This document shows, in pieces, positions 1 to 6,563 of a stretch of 11,914 bases of DNA. The notes beneath the pieces were generated by a model that was not told where the DNA came from, made no database searches, and worked only from the letters and a program-made list of their open reading frames with translations. The stretch covers positions 1 to 11,914 of the forward strand of contig DKAR01000136.1 in assembly GCA_002450895.1 (NCBI GenBank). The letters are read 5' to 3'. The translations under genes were made by a program, and so were the position numbers. The stretch comes from Proteobacteria bacterium UBA6921. GTDB lineage: Bacteria; Pseudomonadota; Gammaproteobacteria; SG8-11. The stretch's first letter is position 1; the number at the start of each line of letters is the position of its first letter.

Positions 1-1
1 C

Positions 2-106
2 CACCTCGAGCGCCGCATCCGGTCCTTTTTGTCGCTGCCGCTCGAGACCATGAGCGCAACCGCCATTCAACGCGCCGCACAAAAAATTCACGCAGAATCA
101 CGGTAA
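2..106 (+). CDS. C-terminal end of a probable arsenate reductase / low-molecular-weight phosphatase (partial)
   Basis: Only the last 34 codons are present, ending in TAA at 104-106; the gene begins before the window. The visible peptide runs HLERRIRSFLSLPLETM and then AIQRAAQKIHAESR. An amphipathic RRIRSFLSLPL helix followed by a short Leu/Ala-rich helix is typical of the C-terminus of thioredoxin-coupled ArsC proteins of the low-molecular-weight tyrosine phosphatase fold, as I remember that family. The catalytic Cys loop lies outside the window, so the function rests on tail similarity alone. It converges with the carbonic anhydrase gene 85 bp downstream. Frame and stop are clear; the family is a moderate-confidence inference. 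Confidence 0.45.
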   Translation, partial: HLERRIRSFLSLPLETMSATAIQRAAQKIHAESR

Positions 107-191
107 CCTCTCTGTGAGCGGCACCGTGCCACTTCGACTTTTTCGATGCCGCCGCAGACGCAATGCAACCGACAGCCTCAAGGGTCTTGCG

Positions 192-788
192 TTAGGCCAC
201 CTTTTCGATTTTAGGACGGCCAACCTCGGTGGCTCTGCGCACCTCATTCAGTTCGCCAGTTTTCACGTCATAGAGATAGCCATAAATCGGAATGTCCTGC
301 GGGACGAGCGGATGCATGCGAATGTGGCGCACGTCGGCGATTACACTTTCTTCCTGGTTGCTGATCGTCAGCCAGTCGATGTAGTCACCATCGCTGCGCC
401 CTTCCGATCGACCGGGGTCCACCCACTTTCCACCCTTGAATTCCGCGGTTCGTAGACTGCAGCGAAGAAGATTTCGCATGACATCGTCGGTAAACGTCTC
501 CATCCCGCAATCCGTGTGATGGATGACGAACCATTCCTTTGTCCCAAGCAGTTTGTACGAAATGATCAGCGAACGAATCGCGTCATCGCTGGCACGTCCT
601 CCGGCGTTACGTATGACATGCGCATCGCCTTCAGACAAACCGGCGAATTGCGCAGGATCGAGACGCGCGTCCATGCACGTGAGAATCGCAAATCTTCGAC
701 TGGGCGGCATTGCGAGTTTTCCCTTGTCACCAAAATTGTCGCAGTATTCTTCATTGGCTAGCATCACTTCATCGGTCGTCTTGCTCAT
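192..788 (-). CDS. beta-class carbonic anhydrase
   Basis: This enzyme interconverts CO2 and bicarbonate in the cytoplasm. The 198-residue product carries the beta-class signatures in order: CMDAR (Cys38, Asp40, Arg42), HVIRNAGG (57-64) and HHTDCGM (His91 and Cys94). Cys38, His91 and Cys94 are the expected zinc ligands, and Asp40/Arg42 form the usual catalytic dyad. The fold ends with a [15 protein letters not shown] strand. From memory the whole resembles the compact Mycobacterium Rv1284-type enzymes. Residues about 108-140 are a charged, Gly/Ser-rich stretch that makes this protein longer than the roughly 165 residues of that type. The ATG is well supported by AGGAGA about 7 nt upstream (802-796 on the minus strand). 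No bicarbonate-using partner gene is adjacent, so a general housekeeping role is likely. Confidence 0.93.
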   Translation of the reverse strand: MSKTTDEVMLANEEYCDNFGDKGKLAMPPSRRFAILTCMDARLDPAQFAGLSEGDAHVIRNAGGRASDDAIRSLIISYKLLGTKEWFVIHHTDCGMETFTDDVMRNLLRCSLRTAEFKGGKWVDPGRSEGRSDGDYIDWLTISNQEESVIADVRHIRMHPLVPQDIPIYGYLYDVKTGELNEVRRATEVGRPKIEKVA

Positions 789-916
789 GGTTATGTCTCC
801 TTGCGTCTAACACCCCGCCCGAGACCCACGGAACGACTGATTCGGGGAAAATCAGCCGCTGGCCTGAATGTTCGCCCCCGATGGATAAAATAATCTGGAG
901 TTAATTTCCTGGTTTG

Positions 917-933
917 CTGTGACTTCGTCACAG
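917..933. promoter_or_regulatory. perfect 7-bp dyad CTGTGAC-N3-GTCACAG
   Basis: The 17 bases CTGTGACTTCGTCACAG form a perfect inverted repeat with 7-bp arms and a 3-bp centre. It lies 129-145 bp upstream of the carbonic anhydrase start and recurs with one mismatch at 1066-1082. Two copies of the same dyad in one divergent intergenic region suggest binding sites for a dimeric regulator. It resembles a CRP/FNR-type TGTGA-TCACA site, but the core gap is 5 bp where CRP uses 6, so I do not name the regulator. Confidence 0.4.
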
Positions 934-1065
934 AGCACGCGTTGTAAGATCCCGATCATTTTAGGCATGCGAGTGATGTGAACAACGCGTAATTTCACGA
1001 TAGCGCACCCGCCTTGGTGACAAACTGACCGACTCGATCTTCAACACGCACAAGGATTGCGCTGA

Positions 1066-1082
1066 CTGTGACTCAGTTACAG
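1066..1082. promoter_or_regulatory. second copy of the dyad, CTGTGAC-N3-GTTACAG
   Basis: CTGTGACTCAGTTACAG matches the dyad at 917-933 in its left arm completely and in its right arm at 6 of 7 bases, with a different 3-bp centre. The two centres are 149 bp apart, which is compatible with independent sites or looping. It lies 385 bp upstream of the phosphorylase start codon. Confidence 0.35.
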
Positions 1083-1190
1083 ATGACAAAATCACGCCAT
1101 CCTTTTTCTTCACGCCTCCCGAATGCCTGACTTCGATTGGCGCATAACACCCGCACGACAAGCGGTGTTCGCGGTCAAATGACTTAGTCG

Positions 1191-1210
1191 TCACCGAAAC
1201 GTTTTCGTGA
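1191..1210. promoter_or_regulatory. LacI/PurR-family-like operator TCAC-N2-AAACGTTT-N2-GTGA
   Basis: The 20-mer TCACCGAAACGTTTTCGTGA is symmetric at 16 of 20 positions around a central CpG. The inner part ACCGAAACGTTTTCGT closely resembles the known PurR operator pattern ACGCAAACGTTTTCNT. LacI/GalR-family repressors generally bind palindromes with a central CG flanked by AAA/TTT, and many control carbohydrate genes, which fits the glucan phosphorylase gene starting 257 bp downstream. The palindrome is seen directly; the regulator family is inferred. No regulator gene is in the window. Confidence 0.4.
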
Positions 1211-1466
1211 TTCCATTTTTTACGCTTTCTTGTCCAAGCTCCGAATCAATTGGAGTGGCGATGATCCATCGGTATGGAAGCTGCGGAGGCACGGTCCGGG
1301 ACATGGGCAGTGGCCGACTGCACATGATCCTCAAGCGGGCCTTTTTCGCCACCATCGCCCTCCTTTTGGTTCGGTCAATGGACGCGTTAGACAGCTGATA
1401 TTCGCGAGCTGAAAAATCCAGAAACCACACCGGCGCGCGCCATGTAGCAGCGCAAAGGAAATAACA

Positions 1467-3164
1467 ATGCACAGCGACTTTATTCTGCAGGAACGGATCG
1501 CCTATTTTTCGATGGAAATTGCGCTGCAAAATGACATTCCAACCTACGCCGGCGGACTGGGTGTACTTGCCGGAGATACTTTGCGCTCCGGTGCGGACCT
1601 CGAACTGCCTTTGGTCGCGGTCAGCCTCGTCAGTCGCCAGGGGTATTTTCGGCAAGAAATCGACAGCAGCGGCTGCCAGTTTGAAAAACCGGATGCGTGG
1701 GACCCTACACGTTATGCGACTCCGCTCAACGCAAAAATCGCGGTACCGATTGAGGGGCGCGAGGTCTGGGTACGCGGCTGGCTCCATGTCCTGCATGGAT
1801 ACATGAACGGACGCGAGCCCGTCATCCTGCTGGACACGGACCTTGATGAGAACAGCGCGAATGACCGGCGCATCACCGACCGCCTTTACGGTGGCGACAC
1901 GGAATACCGGCTCAAGCAGGAGATTGTTCTTGGCATCGGAGGCGCCCGCCTGCTGCAGGCACTCGGATTCACGATTCGCCAATACCACATGAACGAAGGT
2001 CACTCGGCCTTGCTAGCGCTCGAATTGCTGCGCCGCCACGCCTATCTGCCCAACGAAATACGCAATGGCTCCTCACCCTACGACGTTCCGCGCGTGCGGT
2101 CGATGTGCAATTTCACCACACATACGCCCGTGGAATCAGGGCACGACAAGTTTGGCTACGAGCTCGTACAGCGCGTGCTCGGTGATTTTGTTGAGATACC
2201 GATGCTCAAGGAACTCGGAGGGACTGACGCGTTGGACATGACAAAACTGGCCTTCGAGTTGAGCGACTATGTCAACGGCGTGGCAAAACGCCATGCCGAG
2301 GTGTCACGCCGTTTCTTTCCCGGGTATCGCGTTCACTCGGTCACGAACGGCGTGCATCCCTGCCGGTGGACCTGCCCCTGTTTCGTCAAACTCTACGACA
2401 CGCATTTTCCCGGGTGGTGTCATGAACCGGAGTTACTGGTGCGCGCGGATCACGTTCCCGACGCCGCGATCTGGAATGCGCATCTGGCGGCACGCGCACA
2501 ACTGATCGACCAGGTGAAAGCGATGACCGGCGTCGAACTGCATCCGAAGATTCCGATCCTCGGATTTGCGCGACGCATGACAGCATACAAGCGCGCCGAT
2601 TTGCTTTTTACTGATCTCACGCGCTTGGCGGACATTGCCCAACAACGCTCTTTTCAAATCGTGCTTGCGGGAAAAGCCCACCCCAACGACACCGCAGGCA
2701 AGCGCCTGATCGAAGCACTGCATCACCACATGCGGGACATGAAGGGAATTATTTCGATGGCTTTTCTCCCGAACTACGATCTCGACATCGCGCTGACCCT
2801 GATTTCAGGCGTCGATGTATGGCTGAACACCCCGCTGAAACCGCTCGAGGCGTCCGGAACCAGTGGAATGAAAGCGGCCTTCAACGGCGTGCCGCAGTTG
2901 GGCATCCTTGACGGATGGTGGATCGAGGGTTGCATTGAAGGCGTCACTGGATGGGCCATCGGCGACTCCTCCCAATCCAGCGACAACGATGCGGCTTCAC
3001 TGTACGACAAACTCGAAAATGTCGTCCTGCCTCTGTACTACGGCTACTCCGGAAATCAGGCCGAATGGATCGCCGTCATGAAAGGCGCAATTTCAAAGAA
3101 TGCGTCCTTTTTCAACAGCCTTCGCATGATCCGACGTTACGCGACGGAAGCCTACATACGTTGA
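1467..3164 (+). CDS. glgP: alpha-glucan phosphorylase, short type (GT35)
   Basis: This PLP enzyme phosphorolyses alpha-1,4-glucan (glycogen or maltodextrin) to glucose-1-phosphate in the cytosol. The 565-residue product opens with ERIAYFSMEIALQNDIPTYA and a GGLGVLAGD loop (29-37), then shows a MNEGHSALL motif (175-183) and THTPVESGHD (219-228). RRMTAYKRADLL (369-380) matches the phosphate-binding region of phosphorylases. EASGTSGMKAAFNG (461-474) holds Lys469, the expected Schiff-base lysine for PLP. It lacks the extra N-terminal domain of the longer, roughly 800-residue members, so it is the compact form. The start is supported by AAGGAA at 1455-1460. No other glycogen genes are in the window. 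The stop lies 23 bp from the stop of the convergent pirin gene. Confidence 0.93.
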   Translation: MHSDFILQERIAYFSMEIALQNDIPTYAGGLGVLAGDTLRSGADLELPLVAVSLVSRQGYFRQEIDSSGCQFEKPDAWDPTRYATPLNAKIAVPIEGREVWVRGWLHVLHGYMNGREPVILLDTDLDENSANDRRITDRLYGGDTEYRLKQEIVLGIGGARLLQALGFTIRQYHMNEGHSALLALELLRRHAYLPNEIRNGSSPYDVPRVRSMCNFTTHTPVESGHDKFGYELVQRVLGDFVEIPMLKELGGTDALDMTKLAFELSDYVNGVAKRHAEVSRRFFPGYRVHSVTNGVHPCRWTCPCFVKLYDTHFPGWCHEPELLVRADHVPDAAIWNAHLAARAQLIDQVKAMTGVELHPKIPILGFARRMTAYKRADLLFTDLTRLADIAQQRSFQIVLAGKAHPNDTAGKRLIEALHHHMRDMKGIISMAFLPNYDLDIALTLISGVDVWLNTPLKPLEASGTSGMKAAFNGVPQLGILDGWWIEGCIEGVTGWAIGDSSQSSDNDAASLYDKLENVVLPLYYGYSGNQAEWIAVMKGAISKNASFFNSLRMIRRYATEAYIR

Positions 3165-3187
3165 CGATCGCGCTTCTCAAGGCAGCC

Positions 3188-4045
3188 TTATTGGGTCGTC
3201 ATCGTCGCTTTGCTGCGCACCAGGGTGCCGTTGTTGTATTCGGCGATAGCAACCTTGATGTCTTCCATGGTCGTCATGACAAACGGTCCGTACTGCACGA
3301 TCGGTTCACCCAATGGCCGGCCCGCGACGACGATGAACCGGGCCCCACTGCTTCCCGCGTCGACTTTCAACTGGTCTCCGTCGCCCAACACCGCGAAGCT
3401 GTGCTGAGGCAGTTGCGTATCAGCCACCGCAACGGAACCTTCATAGACATAAATAAATCCGCGCAGCGAAGCATCCAGCGCCTGTGACATTGAGGCGTTC
3501 GGATTGAGCTGGATGTCGCGATACTGTACGCCGGTGTTTTCATCGTGAATCGGCCCGGATTTCCCCTCAAATGAACCGCTGAGAATTTTCACTCGCGCCT
3601 CAGTTGTTTCAACCACCGGGAATTTGTCACCGGAGAATTCCTGATAACCCGGCGCACTCATCTTTTGATTGGCAGGCAAATTGATCCACAACTGAAATCC
3701 ACGCATCAATCCGTCCGCCTGCTTTGGCATTTCAGAATGGATGACGCCGCTCGCGGCCTTCATCCACTGCGCACCACCGGAGCGTAAGTTCCCTTCATTG
3801 CCCATGCTGTCGCGATGCAGCATGTAACCGTCGAGCATGTAGGTCAGCGTGATGAAGCCACGATGCGGATGATCGGGAAATCCGGCGATGTAATCGTTGG
3901 GATCGTCGCTGTTGAAATAGTCGAGCATCAGGAACGGGTCGAGGTGGCGCAGACCGGGCGTGCCAATCGTTCGATACACCGTGACGCCGGCGCCCTCTGT
4001 CACTTCCGTAGCCTTCAGCAATTTCGCGATTTGACGGTGCGCCAT
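3188..4045 (-). CDS. pirin family protein
   Basis: The product is a 285-residue bicupin iron protein. The N-terminal cupin contains PDHPHRGFITLTYML with His59 and His61, and GVIHSE with His103 and Glu105. These four residues match the metal ligands of human pirin. The C-terminal cupin (about 165-260) has lost them, as is usual. The family includes quercetinase-active members and regulatory members; the substrate cannot be read here. I chose the ATG at 4045 because AGGAGGT lies about 6 nt upstream; an in-frame ATG 14 codons earlier has no comparable site. It stands alone on the minus strand, with tail-to-tail genes at its 3' side. Confidence 0.9.
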   Translation of the reverse strand: MAHRQIAKLLKATEVTEGAGVTVYRTIGTPGLRHLDPFLMLDYFNSDDPNDYIAGFPDHPHRGFITLTYMLDGYMLHRDSMGNEGNLRSGGAQWMKAASGVIHSEMPKQADGLMRGFQLWINLPANQKMSAPGYQEFSGDKFPVVETTEARVKILSGSFEGKSGPIHDENTGVQYRDIQLNPNASMSQALDASLRGFIYVYEGSVAVADTQLPQHSFAVLGDGDQLKVDAGSSGARFIVVAGRPLGEPIVQYGPFVMTTMEDIKVAIAEYNNGTLVRSKATMTTQ

Positions 4046-4348
4046 CTTCGACCTCCTGTTCGGTGGGATTTCAGGATATGAGGGCATATCGTGACGGGAA
4101 CAAGGGCGATACTAGCACGGTGGATGCGCGCCAACCGGCCAGCGCAACGCGGTTCCGGGCAAACCGGATTCATTTGAATTCGCGCAAGAATTCACATTCG
4201 CCGCGTGCATCCCTGTCTCTCGGCCGGATCAAATTGATCGATATACAGATCGTCCGCGTTACGCATCCGCGGAAATTGAAACCCCGACAGAAAGGAGTCT
4301 TTCCGGCGGGACACTCCGGTTCCATTCCTTGATTACTGACACGCACGC
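4046..4348. other. 303-bp divergent intergenic region
   Basis: This gap must carry the pirin promoter (minus) and any promoter for the membrane protein gene (plus). A TAGTAT -10-like hexamer is readable on the minus strand near 4110-4115, without a convincing -35. GATC occurs three times between about 4226 and 4251, and GAATTC twice at about 4175-4195. GGAGT/ACTCC arms at 4294-4317 could form a weak 5-bp hairpin just before the membrane gene. I see no gene or RNA here. Confidence 0.4.
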
Positions 4349-4978
4349 ATGGCAAGCAAGAACCATAGCCTTCGTAATCGCATGCTGGATCTTATTTATC
4401 GATTCCTGCTGTGGTCGTCATTGTCGTTTTCCCTGCACGTGCTGGCGGCGCATGCGACGGACAACGGCGGCCGTCATCTTGCAGCCGCACTCAGCACACC
4501 ACCCAACAATGAATACGCGCTGGTAGTCTTTGGAATCTCGCTCCTGCTGTTTGTTTTTGCGCTCGTCATGAAAGATATTCACCACCTGATCAAGAGCATC
4601 ACCATACTCGGACGAATTTCCGCAATTGCGGCCGCCACCATCGGCCGAGTGTCATCGGATCTCTTGCTGTCGCTCTATGCAATGGGGTCGTTCATTTTTG
4701 GATGGATGGTCTACGAAGGCTATTCACAATACGGCGAACTGGGTCTGTACGACAGCCGGATCCAGATCCTGGGATTCGGACTTCATCAATTTGCGGGACT
4801 CATCGCCGGACTCGGCCTGGCGACGGCGATCGTGCGCGTCGACGAGGAACATCCGTTCGTACAGGCCTGGTATGAAACGCGACTCATCTGGCGCGTTCTG
4901 GCCTACGCCACGTCTGTTGTCGCTTTGTATTTCACATTTTGGAGCGAAGCGAACTCCCTGTGGATTCCCTGGCAGTAG
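4349..4978 (+). CDS. multi-pass membrane protein of unknown function
   Basis: I do not recognise the family. The 209-residue product has about five hydrophobic segments: 14-35 (signal-anchor-like, ending VLAAHA before a polar stretch), 56-74, 103-122, 144-162 and 180-197. Conserved-looking loop features are MKDIHHLIKSI (74-84), a YEGYSQYGELGLYD loop (122-135) and VDEEHPFVQAWYETR (164-178). Charged residues between segments suggest an inner-membrane protein. No good ribosome binding site precedes the ATG, so the start is uncertain; Met12 is an alternative. Codon use matches the neighbours. It is a single-gene unit, divergent from pirin and followed by a probable terminator. Confidence 0.75.
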   Translation: MASKNHSLRNRMLDLIYRFLLWSSLSFSLHVLAAHATDNGGRHLAAALSTPPNNEYALVVFGISLLLFVFALVMKDIHHLIKSITILGRISAIAAATIGRVSSDLLLSLYAMGSFIFGWMVYEGYSQYGELGLYDSRIQILGFGLHQFAGLIAGLGLATAIVRVDEEHPFVQAWYETRLIWRVLAYATSVVALYFTFWSEANSLWIPWQ

Positions 4979-5070
4979 TTACATCCCGCCAATTGCCTCA
5001 GCAACGCGATGTCAAAGTCATTCGAGCGCCGCGCGTCCTGGACGACTCGCGCGCTCGCTGCGCCCCGGGC

Positions 5071-5101
5071 GTTCACCGTGAGATTGCGTTGAACTTTTTT
5101 T
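5071..5101 (+). terminator. Rho-independent terminator after the membrane protein gene
   Basis: GTTCA (5071-5075) pairs with TGAAC (5090-5094). An inner CGT/GCG pairing beyond one mismatch extends the stem around the loop GAGATT, and seven T residues follow at once (5095-5101). It lies about 93 bp after the stop of the plus-strand gene. A separate GC-rich inverted repeat CGAGCGC/GCGCTCG (5023-5057) precedes it without a T-tract. Confidence 0.5.
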
Positions 5102-5107
5102 CCCGCG

Positions 5108-5548
5108 TCACTTGCCCGCGGCGGATGTCATCGCGTCCAGTGCACCACCGATTTTCTTCACCACCTCGTCGCGATCCTTGATGCCATAGCGTGCGGCAAG
5201 CTTTTCCGGATCCGTGTAACCCAGCCATACCTTGCCCTGAGCATCTTCCCAAACCAGAACCTTGAGCGGCAGGTCGGCTCCGACACGCGGATTGCTTTGC
5301 ATCAGTGGCGTTCCCAACTTCGGGTTTCCAAAGATGATGACTTCCGTCGGCTTCAGCGGCATGCCGACACCTTCGCCCTTTGCGGCATGGTCCCAACGCG
5401 CCACGACATTGATGCCCTTTTCTTTCAAGATCCCTTCAAACTTGTCCATCGTCTCTTTCACGCTGTGCGCGCTGGCCTTTGCAACCAGATCGTCTGCATG
5501 GGCGGCGGCGCCAACAAGAAGAAGAATCAAGGCAAATATCCGTTTCAT
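5108..5548 (-). CDS. secreted DUF302 family protein
   Basis: The product is 146 residues. A Sec signal peptide is plain: MKR, a hydrophobic core IFALILLLVGAAA, and AHA before Asp19. The mature part shows the DUF302 pattern: WDHAAKGEGVGMPLKPTEVI (52-71), IFGNPKLGTPLM (72-83), LPLKVLVWED (93-102) and WLGYTDPEKLAARYGI (108-123). The family is a small alpha/beta fold whose biochemical role is not established. I chose the ATG at 5548 because GGAGG lies about 8 nt upstream and the signal peptide then begins properly; an ATG five codons earlier is less likely. A terminator-like hairpin separates it from lepB, so it is probably its own unit. Confidence 0.9.
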   Translation of the reverse strand: MKRIFALILLLVGAAAHADDLVAKASAHSVKETMDKFEGILKEKGINVVARWDHAAKGEGVGMPLKPTEVIIFGNPKLGTPLMQSNPRVGADLPLKVLVWEDAQGKVWLGYTDPEKLAARYGIKDRDEVVKKIGGALDAMTSAAGK

Positions 5549-5606
5549 CGTGAACCCCTCCAAAGTTGAATGGTAAAAAGACTCGAACAGTGTGTTTTTG
5601 TTACAG

Positions 5607-5643
5607 CAACAAACAAACTACCGTCCAGTGAGACCTACGGTAG
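5607..5643 (-). terminator. probable Rho-independent terminator after lepB
   Basis: On the minus strand CTACCGT (5643-5637) pairs perfectly with ACGGTAG (5624-5618) around a 12-nt loop, and TTTGTTTGTTG (5617-5607) follows directly. It sits 50 bp past the lepB stop codon and about 60 bp upstream of the DUF302 start, so it could also act as an operator for the latter. Confidence 0.45.
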
Positions 5644-5693
5644 CGAAAGCAGCTTAATCAAAAGCTAAGGCGACAAAGTTTCGGCGCGGCGGT

Positions 5694-6356
5694 TCAGGGC
5701 ATTGGAACAAACAGGCGGTGCGCCCTTGGAAGGTAGAAATTCTCCGGATCAAATGAAACAACCACCGTCGTGGCGCGACCCACAATGCTGCTGCGGGCGA
5801 CCAATCCGAAATAACGAGAGTCGCGACTGTTGTCCCGATTGTCGCCCATCACGAAGTACTGCCCTTCAGGTACGATCTGCGGACCGAAGTCGCGCATCGC
5901 AACGCGATTGGGCAATACCTTGATCTTATGTTGATGACTGCCGAGAGTTTCCTGCACGTAGACCGCATCGTCGCTCATTTCGACGGTGCCGTAGGCCAAA
6001 GGACTTCCATTGATGAACACCTGCTCGCCACGCATCGATAGCTCGTCCCCCGGCAATCCGACCACACGCTTCACCAGACGCGTGCCGTCATCCGGGGCGT
6101 AGAACACAATCACATCGCCACGTGCCGGGTTGCCCCACTCTGCAATATGCAGCGTCGTAAACGGAACTTTAAGGTCGTAGGCCAACTTGTTGACGAAGAT
6201 ACGATCACCTTCGACGATGGTGGGATTCATCGATGCCGTGGGCACCGTGTTCCAGTCGGCGATCGCGGAGCGAAATGGAAAAATGACCGCGCCGATGATC
6301 ATCAACGGCAGCACGCTCTCGCGCCACAGCCCCTTCGATAATTCTTGTTTGGACAT
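5694..6356 (-). CDS. lepB: signal peptidase I
   Basis: This membrane serine protease removes Sec/Tat signal peptides at the periplasmic face. With the ATG at 6356 the product has 220 residues. One N-terminal membrane segment (about 13-33) is followed by VPTASMNPTI with nucleophile Ser42, then TRLVKRVVGLPGD with general base Lys96, and the closing MGDNRDNSRDSRYFG signature. This Ser-Lys pair defines family S26. It is compact: E. coli LepB has 324 residues and two membrane spans. The start is supported by GGAGGG about 7 nt upstream; the 17 extra codons of the longer frame look like leader DNA. Unlike many proteobacteria, no lepA or rnc is adjacent. Confidence 0.95.
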   Translation of the reverse strand: MSKQELSKGLWRESVLPLMIIGAVIFPFRSAIADWNTVPTASMNPTIVEGDRIFVNKLAYDLKVPFTTLHIAEWGNPARGDVIVFYAPDDGTRLVKRVVGLPGDELSMRGEQVFINGSPLAYGTVEMSDDAVYVQETLGSHQHKIKVLPNRVAMRDFGPQIVPEGQYFVMGDNRDNSRDSRYFGLVARSSIVGRATTVVVSFDPENFYLPRAHRLFVPMP

Positions 6357-6418
6357 TCCACTCCCTCCGGGTCGATGCCGTTGCATCTGATTGCGACCGG
6401 GCGACATGAGCGAAGTTC

Positions 6419-6439
6419 AAAAAGCCGCAAGCGGGGCTT
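6419..6439 (-). terminator. small terminator-like hairpin between the FemAB-like gene and lepB
   Basis: On the minus strand AAGCC (6439-6435), an 8-nt loop and GGCTT (6426-6422) run into five T residues (6423-6419). It lies 125 bp past the FemAB-like stop and 63 bp before the lepB start. The stem is only 5 bp, so it is weak, and it could instead be part of the lepB leader. Confidence 0.3.
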
Positions 6440-6563
6440 ATAGATACTAACAACGATGCCGCTGCTCAATTCACCCAAAGACCAGCCCGAGGTGTGAATT
6501 GCGTGGAAATCAATCGCAGCAGGGAGATGGATTATTGCGGAAGAAATATCGACCGCTTGAACG

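Larger units (their letters stand above)
789..1466. other. 678-bp intergenic region with operator-like dyads
   Basis: The region separates the carbonic anhydrase start (minus strand) from the phosphorylase start (plus strand) and so must hold both promoters. I could not pick a convincing -35/-10 pair for either. It contains dyads at 917-933, 1066-1082 and 1191-1210 (listed separately), a 6-bp inverted repeat CTGATT/AATCAG at 837-855 in the carbonic anhydrase leader, and GTGAA/TTCAC arms at 978-998. Two short, overlapping, oppositely oriented ORFs with good Shine-Dalgarno sequences (1261-1398 plus, 45 aa; 1191-1355 minus, 54 aa) are possible but unproven. No tRNA or mobile element was seen. 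Confidence 0.6.

Noticed and set aside
917..933. CRP or FNR binding site
   Set aside because: TGTGA and TCACA are separated by 5 bp rather than the 6 bp of CRP, and FNR's TTGAT half-sites are absent.
961..1194. Minus-strand 77-codon ORF in the intergenic gap
   Set aside because: GTG start without a ribosome binding site, composition not protein-like, and it covers the dyads that better explain the region.
1191..2003. Long minus-strand ORF (270 codons) overlapping the start of the phosphorylase gene
   Set aside because: It runs antisense through clearly conserved phosphorylase codons and its upstream part has no protein-like motifs; only the short 1191-1355 part with its own ribosome binding site is kept as a possibility.
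2951..3487. Plus-strand ORF crossing the phosphorylase/pirin junction
   Set aside because: It overlaps two well-supported genes in another frame and on the opposite strand, with Arg/His-rich low-quality composition.
4175..4254. Cluster of GATC and GAATTC sites in the pirin upstream region
   Set aside because: Short restriction or methylation-type words occur often by chance; no origin features such as DnaA boxes are nearby.
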